Shown piece by piece: positions 13,701 to 25,792 of a DNA stretch of 64,000 nucleotides (positions are counted from its first letter, which is position 1; every line of letters begins with the position of its first letter). The notes under the pieces are model-generated. The model was not told the DNA's origin, ran no database searches, and worked only from the letters and a program-made list of their open reading frames with translations. Source of the DNA: Hemibagrus wyckioides (lineage: Eukaryota > Chordata > Actinopteri > Siluriformes > Bagridae); NCBI RefSeq assembly GCF_019097595.1, contig NC_080717.1, positions 9,427,304-9,491,303 of the forward strand, read 5' to 3'. The position numbers and the translations under genes were made by a program.

Positions 13701-16700
13701 ATTGGAACATTTGGAATACTTGGAACATTGCAAAACGCTTTGAATCGGGTCGCATCACACCACCCTTTCATTGACTATGCTCCGATAGCTGAACAGCCAG
13801 TAATATATTATTCCCTATTATGCGCAAACTATTTATTTACATGAAATCATCAATCCTGCGTGTTCTGAGTATGCTACGTAGGAGTGGCAGGGTGTATTGG
13901 ATCTGCTATGAGTGAAGTGATGACTGAATGTTGATACTGTAGCAGACATCAGCCAAAGAGCGCTGACGGATTTCACAAATATCTCAGCTGCTTTACTGAC
14001 ATACAGACCTTTCTGACTCCCTTAAAACAGCTCAGTCCAGGCTGAAATGCTGTTCAAAAAAAAAAAAAACAACATAAGAAAATGTCACATTTTTTCCTTC
14101 TAGAAGAAATCCTGCATATTTTTTCATGATATTAGACACTTTGTTAGCCCACTGGAAATCCTATGTATGTATTATAAATGAAATGCATGTGTGCTTGTTT
14201 CACCCTCGACTCTGTACAAGCTGCAGGCCATTACATACCTCATGTATCTATTTGACACATGCAGCCAGGCATGTTAGAGGTAATTTGAACCTATGCTTTC
14301 ACACAACCATCTGCCTAAACAGGATATTTTTCCTGCAGCCCAGAATAAAGAAAGAGTGGGCATATGCATGTCGATATGCATAAGAGGATCTATATTCCCA
14401 TAGATCCCACACTGTTAGAGATAAGAGCTCTTGCTGGGTCCAGTATGATGTCTGGGTATGATTTATGTAGAATAATATTAAGCACACCATATGAACCGCC
14501 ACATCTCATACGAAGATCTCAACTAATCCTGATATAAGTCTCTGCTAAGAAATGCTGAAAAAAGTTCATGGGTGTACATTGATTCCATGTGAATGAATTG
14601 AGTTGCTTCTATGCAGTTTGTTTTTAAAAAGGCAACATGAGTTGATTGAGTCCTGGAATACAAGCCAACTTCACACATTCACCCAAGCTGAAAATCAACC
14701 CGAGGACCCACTATACATAATATTTTCTCTTACATTAACATTTCCTCTTATTCCCTTTTTCAGTGTACACATGTACAAAAATAAAGTAGGTAGCACCTGT
14801 TATTTAGGTTGTTAATCAGGTTGCCAGAATAGCTGTGTACCTATTTCTCTAATTCTGAATATCTGTAATTTCAGTGCCGAGCCCAAATTAAGGAATTAAT
14901 AGTTCTTCTTCTGACATTACAATTCCAAACATTTCTCCTGAACCCCTAGCTACATTGTTCCAGATCTAAAACAGTATGCTGTGAACCTGGCAACCCTATC
15001 GCTGCAATGTATTCTCAATGAAGCACAAAGAAAGTGGGGGGGGGGCACCCTGGACAGGACACCAAACCATCGCAAGGCACAATCACACACACACTACTAA
15101 TCCCACACAATTTAGAGATGCCAACTGGCCCACAAGACATGACTTTTTAAAGGGCCTGAATGTTTTTAGGGCCTAAATAACAACTGTGTGGTGTTCACCA
15201 TCTTCTACAAACAAGCAAATAAGTTTCAACAACAACCAAAACCAAATAACAAAAAGAACCACAACAAATTTTAATCCGTTGTTAAATTTAGTAAACCAAA
15301 AGCAAACCAACATTCTGCTGGGAAAAACAAGTACATTCAGTAACATGCAGAACTAACTGTATGGTGTGATTGGGGCGCAATATGGCTATTAATTGTTCTC
15401 TCATTTACTGGGTCAACCCAATATATTCCCCACTTCCTCAGAACTATTACAGAGTATATTCAACTGTCATAGACATTTTATACATAATTCTATATCTTAA
15501 ATATAAATCTTATTGTAAAAATGACATTGTAGTATCCAGTTTAACAAAAACACCTGTACACCTGCTCATTTGTGCAGATATCCGTTCATCCAATCATGTG
15601 GCTGCAACACAGTGCATAAAACATGCTACAGTGAGATTCAGCTAATGCTCACATCAGACATCTGAAAACATGGGAAAAAGTAGGATGTCTGTGACTTTAA
15701 CTGTGGCATGGTTGTTGGTGCCAGATGTGCTGGTGTGAGTTTTTCAGAAACCACGGATCTCCTGGGATTGTCACAAGCAACAGTAGAGTTTACATGAAAT
15801 GTTATGTGAAAAACAAATAGCACTGAGTGAAAGACAGTTCTGTGGGTGGAAACACCTTGTTGATGAAAGAGGTCAGAGGAAAATGGCCAGATCGGTGCTA
15901 GCTGCCAGGAAGGATATAATAACTCACATAATAATGCTTTACAACCATGGTGAGCATTTCAACATGCACAAAACTTCGAACCTTGACGTGTATAAGCACA
16001 TTGGGTTTCATTCCTATCGGGCAAGAGCAGGAATCTGAGGCCATCCTTGGCACGCACCGAACCGGACAGATTAAAATTAGGATAAAAATTCACCTCTTGT
16101 GTTTCCCTTGTGTTTGAAGATCATATTCAAACCAGCTCATCTGCTGCCAACATCCATACCACTATCAAAGTACCACAAGTTCAGTCCTCTCAGCAGCAAG
16201 GAGCAAATCTTGTTCACAACGCACACTCAACTAACTTAATGGTGATTCAGCAAAACTAAGCATTTCTCTAGGAAGGTGAGAGCTTCATATAATTTTCATT
16301 AAGAGATTTACCTGAAAAACATATATCATATAAAGTACATTAGAGTTAATTCTATAGTGGTGGTGAATAATAAGCTTTGTCTCTTTAAATGGATTGCAGT
16401 TCCCGAGGATTCACCGACTTTGCCCACAACCAGTCATGTAACAGATGTGCGGTTTGCCAATGGTTCCGCTGACTAAAATAAACAGCTGGCAGCATCAGTT
16501 TGTCACTTTTAAGCAAAAGTGAAGTCAAGCTCTCAGCTATTTTCATAGTTTGACTCTTTACCCTACACAATGGAGATAAGAGCGCACCCTTATACTACAC
16601 ATTTTCTCAGCATGGTATTAGATCTTTAAAATTACATGAAGTAAAAGGTTTTCTCTTTGTTTTCATTCCACAGTTCATGTTAGCCTATTTACTTTAGAGA

Positions 16701-19700
16701 TAGTTAGGGAGAATTTATTAGCCTTTATTCTACTCTTCCCAATATTTAAGCTTCTAATCAACATATAGAAAATCTGAGCAACATAAATTCCACAAAAAAA
16801 TGGATGAGGCCCCAACCTCGAGTGAACTTAGTGTCAAGTCAAGTCAAGACTCAGGAAGGACTTCACAAGCGGACTACAGCTCTGTGCTTTTTATAACGTG
16901 TAGGACATGCTATGACAGGGCCAAACCCTAACATTTCAGTCAGACACTGGAGCCAGCACTGTCATGATCTGAAATAGCATCATGTCCAACCGGCAGAAGA
17001 GGGGCAGTCAGGCCATAGAACAGACCTCCTCCTCTGAACAAGGAGTCAGCATCTCCTGCTCCCTGTGGAGGAGCTTAGTCAAAACTGCAGCACATGCTTC
17101 ACAAAAAATATAGAGAGCAAGGCTTTTTGTCTACCGACCACAAGGCCAGTGCAAACTTTGATTCCTTTGTTGTCTGTGAAGGATCGGAGCCAAAGAGGCC
17201 TGTAAGTCCCTTTTGTCCACAATTATCTGCTTACTAGTGCCCTTCCTATTTCCTGGCTGGACTTGATGTGAAGTGAGGATGTTTTAGGGGAGGTGGGGGA
17301 CACATCAGCGTTTGCTTCCTACGTGCCACACTCATCTCCTGACTACAATTTCCTGTACCTGTGCCGACGGCCACACAGGACGTGCTTGGCTTTCCACTGC
17401 GCCATTTCAATTGTCATCACATGCAGCCCAAAACTGCTTCATTCTCCCCCCTGCAAGGTTAGGAGGAAGAACATTTTCCATTGACAACTACGGAAGAACC
17501 AAAGAATCCTCAGATTCTCATGAACCACAAGGTCACAGGTCGAAACTAGATACATGCGCCTAAGTACAATTTGCACGGAGTTCCTTCCCCTGACCTAGAG
17601 TAATGAACATTTTATGATATGGGTCCGTGGGATTGTCCTGATTGTGGCACACGAGTATGTTTATGTCTTCGGAAAAGAATACTCTATATTTTAACGGAGT
17701 AAACATTTATCATGAGGTTTCCAAATTGTTACCTCACTTTTCAGATAATGAGGTATTCACCATGGAGCAAATAAATTAGACAGGCACACCCATAGGCAAA
17801 AGAATCTAAAACGAGATCTTGTTTTCTCTATAGCTTCTCCCAGACTGCAGTGAAATCTGATGGAAATAAAAGAGTCTAAAAATACTGAGACGTCTGCTTA
17901 AGTCTCCTGTATCTCACTTTTTCCTCCTGAGGCGAAAAAAACAATCATCTTCACATCTTCTCTTGAGTTTCAGTCATGTCTAACTATAATTGAAGAGAGT
18001 TACATGAGTGTATTTTTTAATATGCTAATTTAAGGTCTTGGAGATACTGTATACTGGTGTAGGTTTATATGCAAGCCTTTTTTAAGTGTACTTGAAGAGA
18101 AGTACACTAGGTGGCCAGTATATTTTAGAATTATTTTATATAAATAAAAGGTCTTTAGCAGAAAGTTATTTGTGCATGCTAAAAAGTCAAGTCTTTTTAT
18201 TTATTGTCCATGTTAAATCATTTATGTGAGCCAGTATTAATCCCGTAATGTAATATTAATAGGTTATTTATCAAGCATTTAAATTGTATTTAGAGAAGAG
18301 GCTTCAGCTATATTTTATTAAAATGTAATTCTAATTTGATTTTAAATTGACTGTAGCTCTTTAGCCAACACCCCAAAGCATTATTACACAATAAGCTAAT
18401 GATACAGCATTATGGTTTGCCTTGTGATTGTGACATTTGTGACAAAGTGGATATGTTAATGAACCGTAAGTGAAATCTGCATTAATGTTCCTTTTAGACA
18501 CAGCTTTAAGCAAGAAATCTTCCTCTGCGCAGTGGTGATGATGCAGCCATAAAAACAGACAGAAGGGTCAAAAGGAGGTAAGTAGGATGGATAACAGAAT
18601 GGGCGTGGAAGGCCAGGAGGAAGTTGGCAGTTTCCTCCAACCCCACCAAATATACTCCTTCCTATGAACGCTCAGTGACCTCATTGACTTGCCATGCTGG
18701 ATTGGTGACTATAGAATCCTAACATTAATGGAGCTATATAATGCACTTTGGATTTCTCAAGGCTCCGTATGATGCTTGAGTACAAAGTACTATTGAAGAT
18801 GCTACTTTTGAAAAAGATAGTCATTCAACTGGCTAATTTATACTGCCACAGATAATAAATCCGACTCAGAGGAAATGAAACTGGATTGTAAAGGGCTCTT
18901 GGTGGAGTGTGCATACAGCCGTGCAGTAGCTGTATTGATCAAAATTCAAAAACACCATTTTTACTTTACAATGTCGGGTCTATAAAAAGAGGATGTGATG
19001 ATCAATATAAAATAAAATAAACATTTGCAAACAAGTTTTCACTACACTTGTTAGATTTTATTGTTGGCTTAAGGGAAAGAATGCTGTCCTCAATAACGTC
19101 CAACTTATATTTATTATTCATTCATGCATCTGCATTATGCTGGTCAGAAGCCAATAGCAGAAACACTGGGTTAAGGTAGGAATATACTCTGAATTGTACA
19201 CCAGCCCATTACAGGGCACTATACACACACATTCACACTTCTGGGGCAACGTGAGTCAGTAATCCTGGGTTTTACACCACCTAGGAGTAGTTTTATCACC
19301 CTGGCTACAGCTACAACATTAAAGAAGAACAACCTCAACACAAATCATTCCAAATTCAAATAAAGTCTGAAAATCATAAATGCACTGCGGGGCTTAAGAC
19401 CTACTGGAGGCTATGTGTGTGAATGATACATGAATCTCTCCTTTTCGCTTTAGCTCACCAATAGACAATGGATTACACTTAAAACTCAAACATGCCAGTC
19501 TGATAACGATTCTAACTCGGCAAGCGGAGCTAAACCTCGATAAGTAAGTCTGACGTTGTTTGCTTAATCGCCCGGATGACAACATGAAACATTGCAGTAA
19601 ATATGCTATTTAACAGATGAGATAGTTGAGGCTTTTGGATCATAAGATGAATGACTTTTCCAGTGATTAGTGTGGTGAGAATAAAAGCAAGTGTTTTAAA

Positions 19701-21512
19701 GTTGCATGCTCTTGGCACTGGTGCCATATCTTTCTAACTGGTGAATAGTAAACGTTGGATCAGCTAAGCCCATGGATTGATCCTTTTTCAAAACTCAATT
19801 GCAATTCTTTGCAAATCTTTTTGTTCATCATAACCCCCTATTTTCTCATTTTGGTTTCAGTTCCCTTTATGGTAAAAGGAAAAAAAAATTTAGTGACCTG
19901 AAAATCACGCATTACAGAAGTCCAGAGGCTTTTACGGGAAATGTACATATTTTTGTAGGATTATTTTTTATTGAATTATACGATTAAACATATGTAGGAT
20001 TTTTTTTTTATTGAATTATATGATTTAATGGACAAATTAATCTCAGAATCTCTCTGAATCTCTGAATTAATCACAGCGTAATTTATTCTGATTAGAGATG
20101 AGGCTATTTCTTCAGAGGGAAGAATCTCCTTGGATAAAACGGCATACATAGTGAGCTTTTCTGTTATGTCTGTCCCTTCTCTTCTTTATCATTGCTTTGG
20201 AATTCCTTCTTTTCCCTTATAAAATGATTATCTATGGTAATCGCACGTCAAATACAATGTGGTCGATTGTGATTAAGAAAAACTGCCGGATTCATTAAAT
20301 ATATACGGTACTTTTCTATTAGAACACTCAGACTCAGTCTTTGCAATGAAAAAATAGCCCAGTTCTATGGGTCTCCATGTGGTTTTCATTTGGAGAGAGA
20401 GATATATAAGTGAGAAACTGTGTTTCTTGTGATTGTGGATGTCTGATGCCAAAAGAGCCCATCTTTCTACGCGCGCCTCCTCCCAAAGTGTGATGATTTG
20501 AGTATATATATAAACCTGGCAAACTTTCCTGGGTCTCATTACCTGATATCTATGACGACTGCAGCTCTTGATTCACCTTTTTATTTGGAGACGAGATTCT
20601 ATGTTATGTCTTTGTGAAGCTCAATTTAAAAAGCATGAATGCCTAGGACAACAGCAAGATGCTTATTTGCATGGCAAATGTTGAATGCCATTCAAAGAAA
20701 GAAAAAAACCCAATAATCACAGTAAACAGTTACAAAAAAAAAAAGTGAATAGAAATGTGTGAAACAGACACCACATCATCATTTTCAGTATGATTAATCA
20801 TTTTTAATGTACTACTGGCCAGTGATCGTGGGTAATTGCGAGTTAAATTAAAGTCAAGGCTCCCTCTAGTGACACAGGAATAGTTAAGAGATGCTCTGAA
20901 GCAAATGTCCAGTGTTTTTATTCTACAGAAAGTTTAGTTTAGTTTCCTAATCCTTCAATAAGTGAAATGCAATGATTATGCTGACCCAATGACTATGTTT
21001 TTACAGAATTATATTTTTTTTTACACTATGTGTGCACAATTGCACGTGGAGCATACTCAATTTACATCAATACCAGTGATGCATACACCATTTACATGAG
21101 CATGCACATGTTCTCATGAAGCGTGCTCAATTTACATTGAAACTCTTGACCATCAAAACACACGTGGGGGATGTCAGAAACTATGTCTAATGCAAAATCC
21201 TAACAAAAACAGCCATCAAAACGTGACAGGTTAAAAACTTCACCTTGTCGGTAAAAAAGGATCTAAATGATCTGAAAGGATCTAACATATCTGCTGAAAT
21301 CAGTGCTTAAAAGAAGATTTGGATGGACATCACATCCGATGGACATTTACTGGATATGAATAATAATAATAATGATAATAATAATAATAACTGCGTCGCA
21401 AAGCTTGGAGCAACTTTAGTCCAACTTTCCAGTGGCACAAAGACGCAATCTCACCTGAGATAAAAGCGATCCCGATCCAAATTTCGCCGAATAGCGTCCA
21501 GTCTCTCTTCAT
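229..21512 (-). CDS. flt4: flt4 (VEGF receptor 3), coding exons 1-8, partial gene
   Basis: Receptor tyrosine kinase for VEGF-C/D, at the plasma membrane of lymphatic and venous endothelium. I assembled eight minus-strand exons, all with GT-AG sites and matching phases: 21455-21512, 8089-8185, 7065-7333, 4710-4831, 3023-3197, 2306-2448, 461-632 and 229-346 (1154 nt, 384 codons). Exon 1 has 19 codons plus one base, as in mammalian FLT4. It starts MKRDW and runs into a hydrophobic signal peptide. Ig1 lies at about residues 25-140, with the RGQH motif opening exon 3 and an NDTGYYRC cysteine motif. Ig2 spans about 142-240. Ig3 spans about 245-345 and contains DSGYYTC. Ig4 begins in exon 8 with VEATAGQ, which fits FLT4 better than KDR or FLT1. 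No frameshift or stop is seen. Ig5-7, the transmembrane segment and the kinase lie left of the window. The ATG at 21512 is chosen because the reading frame has no earlier ATG. Confidence 0.93.
347..8088 (-). other. flt4 introns 2-7
   Basis: The introns between the exons listed for flt4 are 7334-8088, 4832-7064, 3198-4709, 2449-3022, 633-2305 and 347-460. Apart from the Tc1-like relic at 1500-2062 and a near-tandem duplication of about 36 bp around 6855-6920, I see only AT-rich unique DNA. Bases 1-228 belong to intron 8. Confidence 0.75.
1500..2062 (-). mobile_element. Tc1/mariner-like element, internally deleted (family A)
   Basis: It is bounded by TA dinucleotides and inverted ends resembling caccgatcag...cataacattatgaccacc. 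The interior carries only degraded minus-strand N-terminal transposase sequence. A short tandem duplication (ccatgaccctggttcctgg) sits near 1729-1767. It lies in flt4 intron 6 and cannot be autonomous. Confidence 0.85.
9818..10412. repeat. 29-bp minisatellite, about 21 units
   Basis: About 21 contiguous copies of a 29-bp unit lie here (core acggtgtgtatctttgcaac, then atatacaac or acatacaac). Units are nearly identical, and the one regularly varying site is T or C. Read in order the variants are TTCTCTTCTCTCCCCCTTTTC. Because 29 is not a multiple of 3 and the unit has no stop in any frame, long open frames appear on both strands. These are artefacts of the repeat and not genes. Confidence 0.97.
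10429..10985 (+). mobile_element. Tc1-like relic (family C) carrying a CA microsatellite
   Basis: The left part matches the 5' region of the element also seen at 15538-16085, with shared phrases around gtatgattgttgctgccagac and gttgatgagaga. The right part shows Tc1 C-terminal transposase coding sequence (gatctgaatccaatagaacac, an SPDLNPIE-type motif). A CA/CG-alternating microsatellite of about 75 bp (10664-10738) sits in the middle, and the central transposase sequence is missing. Confidence 0.7.
10664..10738. repeat. (CA)n microsatellite
   Basis: CA dinucleotides with several CG interruptions in the left half and a pure CA run in the right half. Confidence 0.97.
11040..11152 (+). repeat. 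LINE-like 3' tail with (GAA)n
   Basis: The phrase gatgattcgctgtggtgacc followed by gaagtgaaaaggtgaaag and a GAA run resembles the 3' ends of abundant fish non-LTR elements. No reverse transcriptase sequence is attached. Confidence 0.5.
15538..16085 (+). mobile_element. Tc1-like relic (family C), N-terminal transposase part
   Basis: Plus-strand sequence encodes fragments such as QFCGWKHLVDERGQRKMAR, the DNA-binding half of a Tc1-like transposase. It is broken by stops and frameshifts, and the DDE half is absent. Minus-strand relics of the same family occur near 42520-42930 and 52680-52880. Confidence 0.65.
19954..20030. repeat. Short tandem duplication, period about 39 bp
   Basis: Two copies of a tgtaggatt...ttattgaattata unit lie head to tail, with several substitutions. 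No function is evident. Confidence 0.7.
21359..21390. repeat. (TAA/TAATGA)n microsatellite just inside flt4 intron 1
   Basis: Imperfect AT-rich trinucleotide repeat about 65 bp downstream of the flt4 exon 1 donor. Confidence 0.8.
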
Positions 21513-22100
21513 TTCCAAGTTTCCACAATTTAGGAGTTGTTTTTAAAAGTTGCAGCAAAATCAGGCGTTATTCTGAACTCATTTAATTCACCATGAAGGT
21601 AAATCCGCAGCGTTCAGGTGAACCACGCGTCTCTCTCTCTCTCTCTCTCTCTCCTCACAGTCGTGGAAAGGATCTATGGACGACAAAGAGAAAACATGCG
21701 GCCTTTTCTCCCCGTGTAAAAAACAAAAAAAGAGAGAGAGAGATTCATGTAGACCTGAATGAATTTGCACTCGTTTCCTTTTCCTCCGCTCGTCCAGCCT
21801 GTTGGTTGATGAAGTGTTCGGGGGGCCGCGGGCTGAGGGTCGGACCTTCAGGACACACACACATACACACAGCGCGCGCGCGCACACACACGGTGTGTAT
21901 GAGGTGTCTCCTCCTCAGAAACAAAATTCAAGCTTCTACGCTTTTACAATTTGTTCACTTCATAAGAAAACTTACACGTGTGAGGAAACAGTGAGAAAGT
22001 GTAGAATTACAAGGAGTGTTGAATTAACACACTGTTTGGAGTTAACACCCACACCGTTCCACTGACAACATGTACCAAGAATCTAGATAGATATAGATAT
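21513..22100 (-). promoter_or_regulatory. flt4 5' UTR and upstream region
   Basis: This DNA lies upstream of the flt4 start on the minus strand. It is locally GC-richer (21780-21870) and has a CT microsatellite (21631-21653), a GA run (21731-21743) and alternating purine-pyrimidine tracts (acacac, gcgcgcgcgc) at 21855-21892. The position suggests the promoter. I see no clear TATA box and cannot place the transcription start. Confidence 0.5.
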
Positions 22101-22184
22101 AGAAATGGGTAGAGAAAACACCAAAGTATCATTCGAACAAAAACCAAGAAATGAAGATTTGCATGCTCTTGCAGCTGGCGCTGA

Positions 22185-22362
22185 CACCTCACAGCTGCAG
22201 GGTCTGATCTTCAGCTTGGGTTACTGTCTGTGTGAAGTTTCTGTGCTGTTCCTCCTGGGTGTGTTAGGGTCTTCCACCTCCCAGAAGCTTGTCAGCAGGT
22301 TGACTGGCTATGCTAAAGTTGTTGCCTAAGGGTGTGAATGTGGTGTGTCTTAGGAGAGGGGA
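22185..22362 (+). repeat. Interspersed repeat, left part (split copy)
   Basis: Contains ttccacctcccagaagcttg and ttgactggctatgctaaag, recognised as the left half of a common fish interspersed repeat. The right half appears at 23035-23165, beyond a Tc1-like insertion. Confidence 0.55.
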
Positions 22363-22369
22363 ATGTGTC

Positions 22370-22930
22370 AAAAAATATCATAAGATTATAACCACCTGCC
22401 TAATATCGTGTCGATCTCCCTTCTGCTGCTTAAACAGCCCTGACCCATCAAGGCATGGACTCCACTAGATCCCTGAAGGTGTGCTGTGGTATCTGGCACC
22501 AAGATGTTAGCAGCAGATCCTTTAAGCCCAGTAAGTTGTGAGGTGGAGCCTCCATGGATCAGACTTGTTTGTCCAGCACATCCCACAGACGCTGGATTGG
22601 ATTGAGATCTGGGGAATTTGGAGGCCAATTGAACACCTCAGACTCATTGTTGTGCTCATCAAACCATTCCTGAATCATTTTTAGTTTGTGACACGGTGCA
22701 TTATCCTGCTGAACGAGGCCACAGCCATCAGGGAATACTGTTATTAGAGTGTACATGGTCTGCAACAATGCTTAGGTAGGTGGTACGTGTCAAAGTAACA
22801 TCCACGTGGATGGCAGGACCCAAAGTTTCCCAGCAGAGCATTGCCCAAAACATGACACTGCCTCCGCCAGCTTGCCTTCTTCCCATAATGCATCCTGGTG
22901 CCATATGTTCCCCAAGAAAGTGATGCAAAT
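22370..22930 (-). mobile_element. Tc1/mariner-like element, C-terminal transposase remnant (family A)
   Basis: Minus-strand frames encode fragments of the catalytic half of the transposase: HHFLGEHMAPGC, GGGSVMFWAM, FPDGCGLVQQDNAPCHK and WPPNSPDLNPIQRLWDVLD. The expected third catalytic residue, Glu in NPIE, is Gln here. Only the end next to 22370 looks like a terminus; the N-terminal half is missing. Confidence 0.85.
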
Positions 22931-23034
22931 ATTTACTTTATCTAATATATATGTATATAATCTGCTTCTAATCATTTTATATAATGTTAAAGCAGACTGT
23001 AATAGTTTATGATACTATTGAAATTAATACTGTT

Positions 23035-23165
23035 ATATCACCCAGTGTTTGCATGGCCGTGATGGACTGGTGGGTACAGTGTGCATGGACAGAATACATG
23101 CCTATTGTTCTCTGGATAAACTCTAGATCCACCGTGATGAGCATAAAACGGTTACTTAAGGAAAG
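23035..23165 (+). repeat. Interspersed repeat, right part
   Basis: Carries gatggactggtg, ctctggataaactctagatcc and ataaaacggttactt, matching the 3' portion of the repeat that starts at 22185. Confidence 0.5.
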
Positions 23166-23759
23166 TGAAAAATACAAGAAGGACCTAAAATCACCGAAAA
23201 ATAGAAGATCATGGAATATGTTTTAAAAGAACTCCAGGGAAATAAATGAATCATTAAAGACATTAAACAAATATGACACTAGCAATTTACATGCATTGGA
23301 TATTTGCAGGATTTATTCAGGGTACCGTAAGAGAAAGTGTATAAAATAAAATAAAAATTACTTGGGGGAAAAAAATGAACATTAATAGCCACTTACTATG
23401 AAAGTACCAATTGTAGTGTGTAATGTAGTCCAATTATCATTGAAATGCCACATAAGATGACCGCCTGTCAAAGAACACTTTTATTTGACCGTTCTTTCGT
23501 AAAGACCACAGTAATTTGGCCTGCAGTGTTAGTCAGTCTCTTTCTGCTCCATAGTTATTTTGGCACTACCGAGTTAGTAATGTACTTAGAGGAACACACC
23601 CAGTGTATGAGCTAGGGCTGGCAGTCAAAAGAATCTCCAGAGCTTACAGAATAGTCAATAGATTATTATTAGTTTAACAGCTTCAAAATTCATAGAAACA
23701 GAAAAAAACATATCATGCACTTATAATACACATATAATCTAGCGTGTCAAGAAACATAC

Positions 23760-23761
<2 letters not shown>

Positions 23762-23794
<33 letters not shown>
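23762..23794. repeat. (TG)n microsatellite
   Basis: Uninterrupted TG run. Confidence 0.97.
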
Positions 23795-23795
<1 letters not shown>

Positions 23796-23904
23796 AGTTA
23801 GATATAGCATTGTAAAAAGGGCCAAAACTAAATGCCTTCTTAATTGTAATGGTCTAACAGTTTTGTGTACCCAAAGTAGAACCTATATCGAACTATAGCC
23901 TTCT

Positions 23905-24290
23905 AATTCAATTCAATTCAATTGTTCAATTCATTGTTTGCATAGCGCTTTTAACAATGGACATTGTCTCAAAGCAGCTTTACAGAAGTATAGAAGAGAA
24001 AAGAGTCCACAGTGGTGAGGAAAAACTCCCTGAGATGATATGAGGAAGAAACCTTTAGAGGAACCAGGCTCAGAAGGACTGGACAGTAAATAAAGTAACT
24101 GCTTTGCTGCTTTCTACAACAGCAGCCAAGAGCTCTTGAGGAACTAATAGGTCAGTGTAGTTTCTGAGTTCATTATAGACTTAACACTAGTTCCTTGCTG
24201 TCACAAGCTGACAGATGCAACGGCAGTTCAGTGACAGTGTGATGGTCTCCAAGTGGTTCTGTCCACAGCAGTGGTTTGCTCTGCCCAGTA
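23905..24290 (+). repeat. Interspersed repeat beginning with ATTCA units
   Basis: Starts with ttcaattcaattcaattg, then gcatagcgcttttaacaatg, ctcaaagcagctttacagaa and aaaaactccctgagatgata. This is a familiar high-copy fish repeat. No coding sequence is present. Confidence 0.6.
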
Positions 24291-24299
24291 ACGCCTTTG

Positions 24300-25203
24300 A
24301 AAAAAACATGACATGATTTCTGCTCTTTCATTTCTATACATAATTATATAATTTTATTTATATATTTATTCATTTTAGATACATATAATGTATAAATACA
24401 TTAACTGTCCATGAGGAAGAACTCAATACATCATGCTGTAAATGAAGACATGGCAAGCACTATATGTGCTGTGTTGATGCTTCTGGCATGTACAACTAAA
24501 TACATTAAATAACAATGCACTATCATGGGCAAGGCTAGCTTAGTGATTAAACACTCGGGCAAAGCTCTAATCCTTCAACTGCTGAACTGTATGTGTTATA
24601 TTCTGCTTCACATGTAGGATGAAAGCTCTATCAAATTAACAAATTTAAATATACTCACTATAGTCTGTTTCTGGGTCTGTGGTTTCTGTGATAGTGACAT
24701 GAAAATTATTCAAAGAATTAAGCCATAGGCATCCAAATGCACAGCTGTATGCTATCGTTCTACTCCATAGCTTAAACGCAGGAAGAGAACTTATTTGTTA
24801 AATGAATGGTCAGCCCTGAAATTCTTTAGTTTCTTGTATATTATTAATAGATTCATGTAGTGTAAATTCCTCAGTTGCTAACTATTCATATTGTCATCAA
24901 ACAAAACAATAATTACTAGTAATAAGCTCAGATTAAACATAAAAACGAAATAAAAAAAGAAATAGAAAAATATGCTCATTGTATTACAAATAGATTAACA
25001 GCCTGCATGAAACATTTTAAATATGTATCTATGTATCTTAAAGAAAATACAATTACATTAAATTTAATTATCCTTATCATCCATCAAACTTCATTATGCT
25101 CCATTGACACATTAAGCTTATAATTCACCTCATTTATATTCTCTGTTTTCAGAAATAACAAAACATTTTGAAAGGCAAAACCCCACATACAAACAAAAAG
25201 ACT
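24300..25203. other. No gene seen
   Basis: AT-rich unique-looking DNA with no supported exon and no repeat I can name. Confidence 0.6.
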
Positions 25204-25723
25204 TACACTATATTGCCAAAAGTTTTGGGACACCCCTCCAAATCATTGAATTCAGGTGTTGTTTGTCTTGGCCCCTTAGTTCCAGTGAAAGGAACTCTTA
25301 ATGGTTCAGCATACTAAGACATTTCAGACAATTTCATGCTCCCAACTTTGTGGGAACAGTTTGGGGATGACCCCTTCCTGTTCCAACATGACCGCACACC
25401 AGTGCACAAAGCAAAGACATAGATGAGTGAGTTTGGTGTGGAGGAACTCGACTGGCCTGCACAGAGTCCTGACCTCAACCTGACAGAACACCTTTGGGAA
25501 GAATTAGAGCGGAGACTGTGAGCCAGACCTTTTTACCCAACATCAGTGCCTGACCTCACAAATGCACTTCAAGAGGAATGGTCAAAAATTCCCATAAATA
25601 TACTCCTAAACCTTGTGGACAGCCTTCCCAGAGAAGTTGCAGCTGCAAAGGGCGAGCCAACCTTATATTAAATTCATGTGCATGTAAAGGCAGACGTCCC
25701 AAAACATTTGGCAATATAGTGTA
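25204..25723 (+). mobile_element. Short Tc1-like element (family B), near complete ends
   Basis: Flanked by TA, with inverted ends cactatattgccaaaagttt and its complement. The interior reads as degraded plus-strand C-terminal Tc1 transposase: FGDDPFLFQHDRTPVHKA, a segment with WPAQSPDLNLTEHLW, and a basic tail. The N-terminal DNA-binding half is absent, so it is non-autonomous. Confidence 0.85.
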
Positions 25724-25767
25724 TATTAGCAGACATGTACATGTCAGAGTCATATCTACATTTTGTG

Positions 25768-25792
25768 TGCATGTGTGTGTGTGTGTGTGTGT
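25768..25792. repeat. (TG)n microsatellite
   Basis: Short TG run next to the right end of the family B element. Confidence 0.95.

Larger units (their letters stand above)
8186..21454 (-). other. flt4 intron 1, 13.3 kb
   Basis: The intron runs from the donor after exon 1 (minus-strand TCTCAG/GTGAGA) to the exon 2 acceptor. It contains a 29-bp minisatellite, two Tc1-like relics, a LINE-like tail and a CA microsatellite. I found no coding exon in it. The stretches 11900-12530 and 16950-17600 are less AT-rich and free of recognised repeats. They are reasonable places to look for endothelial enhancers, but nothing in the sequence alone proves this. Confidence 0.8.

Noticed and set aside
229..21512. 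Identity as kdr or flt1 instead of flt4
   Set aside because: The 58-nt first exon, the RGQH start of exon 3 and the EATAG motif of Ig4 fit FLT4 best.
21593..22065. Plus-strand frames of 133 and 87 codons upstream of flt4
   Set aside because: Made largely of CT, GA and CA microsatellite translation; no domain or splice signal.
22105..22329. Plus-strand frame of 74 codons
   Set aside because: Overlaps a common interspersed repeat; no protein similarity recognised.
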